From assembly GCA_019695095.1 (NCBI GenBank), contig JAIBAQ010000004.1, positions 1 through 64,000 of the forward strand: a stretch of 64,000 nucleotides of DNA, read 5' to 3'. Position 1 is the stretch's first letter. Each line of letters opens with the position of its first letter. A program made the translations under genes and the position numbers. Positions 61,305-64,000 of the stretch are shown here, piece after piece. The DNA is from Candidatus Hydrogenedentota bacterium. Lineage in GTDB: Bacteria > Hydrogenedentota > Hydrogenedentia > Hydrogenedentales > SLHB01. Under the pieces are notes generated by a model. The model was not told where the DNA came from. It saw only the letters and a program-made list of their open reading frames with translations, and searched no databases.

Positions 61305-64000
61305 TCAGAGACCTGCTTTGGCGACCCCGAGTCTGAACTTGCGGAGTTGCAGGATGATTCCGAATCCGATACTCGCAAATAGGAGAACTAGACTTAGAAT
61401 GACCTTGTGCCGGTCGACTGCCACCGGGATGTTCTCAAGTGGATTCTTGTCCGTCAAGAAAGCGGCGAGATCGGTTTCTCCGTTCCCATCGTAATCCGAT
61501 GTCCCATCGACTGCACTGAGGTTACCGAAGTACCGGTATTCCCATTCGTCGCCGATTCCGTCGCTGTCGCTGTCCGAGGCTCCTCTTGGATTCAAGGGAA
61601 ATGTGTCGGAACCATCCTGCGTACCGTCAGCATCCGTGTCAGCTCGCGACGGATCGGTCCCGAGATTGTTCTCTTGCGATTCGCTTAAACCGTCACCATC
61701 TTGATCGAAGCTGGACGGGATCGGCAGTTCGAGCGCGCTCAGGTGAGCACCTCCGACATATACCGTGTTGTTGGCTATAACCAGCGGTGCTTTCGCAGGG
61801 TCTGGAAGATCCTGTCCGTTATTGGGATTGACCTCAAACCTCGGAAAGTTGCTGCTTGATACGTGAATTCCAATGCGATGCCCCGTGTTGAAGACCAGGC
61901 TGGTGTACCACAGGTCGATGGTCAAATCGTCGGACGTGCCTGGAGTCAGAAGTGAGGGTGTCTCGAACGAATCGCGGTATTTGACCCGTTGAATACCGTC
62001 CAAGAAGAGCATTTCTCTTCCGTCGGGGTAGACATCGACAAGCTTCGCCGTAAAGTCGGTGTCTACCGCGGTGGAAGAAATTTGCAGTCGAAGAAGCACA
62101 TGCCCCGTCACTTCCAGGGGAGCGGCAAGCGGCTCTGTGTAGAATTTGAGGATGTCATTTCGTGCGCCAATTGCCCGTTGGTCCATAGGCCCAGCAGGCA
62201 AGGCAAGGTTAGCTCCTCCCAAGGTTGGCACCGGGTTCGCGGGATCAAACGCAAATGTATACGAGCCTGTGGGAAGCGTTTGCTCGCCGCTCGCGAGCCT
62301 TTCACTTGTGCCCAGCCGGTAAACGCGAGCCGTTGTCGGAAAGGGCGGCCAATCGTTGGCAGTCCGCCATTCGTTGCCGGGCGCTCCTGCCTCGTCCGAT
62401 GCGCCCATGATGTAATACTTCACCGTAAAGCCGAGACCCGCTCCGGTGTTCTTCATGTAGTAGTTTTGAAAAGTGCGTCGTGCAGCCGTCCTGCCGCCGG
62501 GTAAGTCGCTTGATGGAAAGGTCAACTGTCCCATGCCGCCTGCGTGAGTTCGGGGATCGATTACAAGATGTTGTTTGCCTGTCGCGCCGGCAGCGCCGCT
62601 GTGCTGTCGGGCCATAAATCCCTCAATGGCCCCCTTCTGAAACATGTCGAACCATCCGGTGAGCAGGAAGCCCGACGATGTTGTCTCTGGTGCGTGCGCG
62701 ACGCCGTCGTAGGCATTCCAGTACGTATCCTTGGATGGATGACTTCGCCACGTCCCCGTATTGTCCCATGGGAGGGACATGACATCGGACTTTCTGAACA
62801 CTCCACCTTGGTACACAAAGTCGGAGTAGAAGTCGCAGCAGGCGTTTTCGATGATTTGCGATGAAAGGTCAGGACAAGCGCTTGCGGCCAGCATGCTCGT
62901 AACGCCTGGGGCGGAGAATCCGACCGTACCAACCTTTCCGTTGCACCAGGGCTGAGCAAGAATCCACTGTACCGTCGCATCTGCGTCGCGTTTTTCGCCC
63001 CATCCATCCGACTCGAAAAGTTGAGCGCCAGTCCCCGTACTCCCGTTGGTTCCACGAATATCCTGGGCGACGAAGGCATAACCGTCCTGCAACCACTTTC
63101 GCGCCTCACCGCTGCTTGCGTTGCCCAACGTTGCCTTTCCGTAGGGCGTTCGCGCAAGTATGACGGGATAGGTCCCAGCGCCGGGGAGATAGTAGTCCGT
63201 GGCGAGGACAGCCCCATCCACATCCACTCCTGAAACACTGGTTTTGAGCCAGCCCTTGTAGAACTTGTTGATGGCATTTTCGAGCAGCTTCTTGTGCGCT
63301 GCATCGTTGGGATGTATGCCGTCGGGCGAAATCCCAGCGGGCATCGGCGAGTTGATGTCTCCTCCCGGAAGCGTTACGGACTTGGCCGGGGCGCCAAACC
63401 AGTACTGAAGAACGCCCCAATTGTTGAGATACTCGCAGCGGTCCGTCGCATCTGCTATCTCTTTCTTCTTGTTGCCCAGCTCAACGAACCATTGGTTGAG
63501 TTGTGTGACAGTGGCCCCATGAAAATCGAAGTGCCAGAATTTGGCTGCCGCAACAGGGTCCAGATAATCGTAATCGGCAATCACAACACGTATCGTGTTG
63601 CGCACGGCCAGGCACGTATCCACAATCTTCTTCACGTTCGCCTTGATTCCGTCCCATACCGCGGCACGCTCTTCGGGAGTCTTCGTAATGAATGCGGGAT
63701 CCTGGACAGCCGTGAGGAAGTCGTTTCCGCCAATGATGAGATGGACGATGTCAATGCTTGGATACGCGGTCAATTCCTGAGTGATTAACGCCAGGTTCTC
63801 CGGCTTTGCCCATTGGGATGCCTTGCGTCCGCCCCAAGCTGTAACTTTACCCTGAGTCTCAACATCAGCTAGCCCATTCTCTGCAAGGGTCTGGTCGAAT
63901 ACGTCACTTGCAGGGAAGCCGTCGTGGTTTTCCGCCGAGAGGGACATCGCCCAGCTATCGCCTACGATGAGGATGCGTTTGGTTTTTGCGTGCGCGGCTG
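61305..64000 (-). CDS. SGNH hydrolase - CocE/NonD hydrolase fusion with thrombospondin-type-3 repeats and C-terminal anchor (5' end missing)
   Basis: This gene runs off the right edge; 898 codons are visible. The first domain (visible 1-250) is an SGNH/GDSL hydrolase: ILIVGDSWAMSLS has block I (GDS), IIGGNDFL block III, and GIHPND the Asp/His block. Next is a CocE/NonD alpha/beta hydrolase (about 265-510; VGFSAPGVTSML has the nucleophile Ser) and its jelly-roll PepX_C-type domain (about 560-770). Then follow Asp-rich DQDGDGLSESQENNLGTDPS-type thrombospondin 3 calcium repeats and a C-terminal hydrophobic helix with basic tail (KVILSLVLLFASIGFGII, LRKFR). It is a surface-anchored esterase/acylase. 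The upstream signal peptide lies outside the window. Confidence 0.9.
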   Translation of the reverse strand, partial: AAHAKTKRILIVGDSWAMSLSAENHDGFPASDVFDQTLAENGLADVETQGKVTAWGGRKASQWAKPENLALITQELTAYPSIDIVHLIIGGNDFLTAVQDPAFITKTPEERAAVWDGIKANVKKIVDTCLAVRNTIRVVIADYDYLDPVAAAKFWHFDFHGATVTQLNQWFVELGNKKKEIADATDRCEYLNNWGVLQYWFGAPAKSVTLPGGDINSPMPAGISPDGIHPNDAAHKKLLENAINKFYKGWLKTSVSGVDVDGAVLATDYYLPGAGTYPVILARTPYGKATLGNASSGEARKWLQDGYAFVAQDIRGTNGSTGTGAQLFESDGWGEKRDADATVQWILAQPWCNGKVGTVGFSAPGVTSMLAASACPDLSSQIIENACCDFYSDFVYQGGVFRKSDVMSLPWDNTGTWRSHPSKDTYWNAYDGVAHAPETTSSGFLLTGWFDMFQKGAIEGFMARQHSGAAGATGKQHLVIDPRTHAGGMGQLTFPSSDLPGGRTAARRTFQNYYMKNTGAGLGFTVKYYIMGASDEAGAPGNEWRTANDWPPFPTTARVYRLGTSERLASGEQTLPTGSYTFAFDPANPVPTLGGANLALPAGPMDQRAIGARNDILKFYTEPLAAPLEVTGHVLLRLQISSTAVDTDFTAKLVDVYPDGREMLFLDGIQRVKYRDSFETPSLLTPGTSDDLTIDLWYTSLVFNTGHRIGIHVSSSNFPRFEVNPNNGQDLPDPAKAPLVIANNTVYVGGAHLSALELPIPSSFDQDGDGLSESQENNLGTDPSRADTDADGTQDGSDTFPLNPRGASDSDSDGIGDEWEYRYFGNLSAVDGTSDYDGNGETDLAAFLTDKNPLENIPVAVDRHKVILSLVLLFASIGFGIILQLRKFRLGVAKAGL

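Noticed and set aside
1-64000. CRISPR array, prophage or insertion sequence
   Set aside because: No spaced direct-repeat array, integrase, transposase or phage structural motif was seen on either strand.

Overview
This is a chromosomal window from an uncultured, Gram-negative-type bacterium. Base composition is fairly high in G+C and coding density is high. No rRNA, tRNA, CRISPR array, transposase or phage gene was seen. The gene set resembles PVC-like or Hydrogenedentota-type genomes: Tat-exported Gfo/Idh/MocA oxidoreductases, a formylglycine sulfatase, a DUF1080 protein, GH29, GH51 and GH127-like glycosidases, a sialidase-like and a pectate-lyase-like protein, many lipoproteins, and GT-C membrane glycosyltransferases. 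That taxonomic placement is an inference from gene content; no marker gene was compared.

Layout. Positions 1-5900: start of a GH29 fucosidase, an alpha/beta hydrolase, a sulfatase followed by a secreted protein with two nitrilase domains, and an unknown secreted protein. 5900-12200: a membrane-anchored unknown, an RbsC/RbsB-type sugar permease and binding lipoprotein with no ATPase beside them, an ankyrin lipoprotein, a GH127-like glycosidase and an EamA transporter. 12200-16800: RNase HI, a large hybrid histidine kinase and a D,D-carboxypeptidase. 16800-21150 (minus strand): a tight housekeeping operon ybaB-fmt-rsmB-(kinase-less PASTA protein)-rpe. 21150-21850: a repeat-filled intergenic island. 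21850-27750: leuS, then two secreted carbohydrate-active proteins separated by a perfect hairpin. 27750-33150: an MrfA/Hrq1-type helicase, an FHA-GAF histidine kinase and a CCA-adding-enzyme-like nucleotidyltransferase. 33140-37820: a coupled pair, an 830-residue secreted unknown and a 730-residue polytopic membrane protein, upstream of that nucleotidyltransferase. 37970-40640: two membrane proteins and a small Lys/Ala-tailed protein with a near-consensus promoter. 40760-46150: two Gfo/Idh/MocA oxidoreductases, a class V aminotransferase-like enzyme, an SDR and a DUF1080 protein, which look like a sugar-oxidation and hydrolysis cluster. 46250-51200: a GT-C glycosyltransferase, a hexapeptide acyltransferase and a GH51 arabinofuranosidase. 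51190-64000: DUF2905, a CoxE-like VWA protein, YhbY, an orphan GspF/PilC protein, an exported superoxide dismutase, a MaoC/acyl-CoA-ligase pair, a TIGR02757 protein, a 2-Cys peroxiredoxin, an AglD-like membrane protein, and an SGNH-CocE fusion that runs off the window.

Taken together the window shows an oligosaccharide scavenger: secreted sulfatase and glycosidases act outside, ABC and DMT carriers import, and oxidoreductases process the sugars, interspersed with core translation genes. The most unusual items are a structured dispersed repeat with a compensatory base-pair change between its two copies, the kinase-less PASTA gene in a translation operon, the coupled secreted/membrane unknown pair, the tandem-nitrilase exported protein and the SGNH-CocE fusion.
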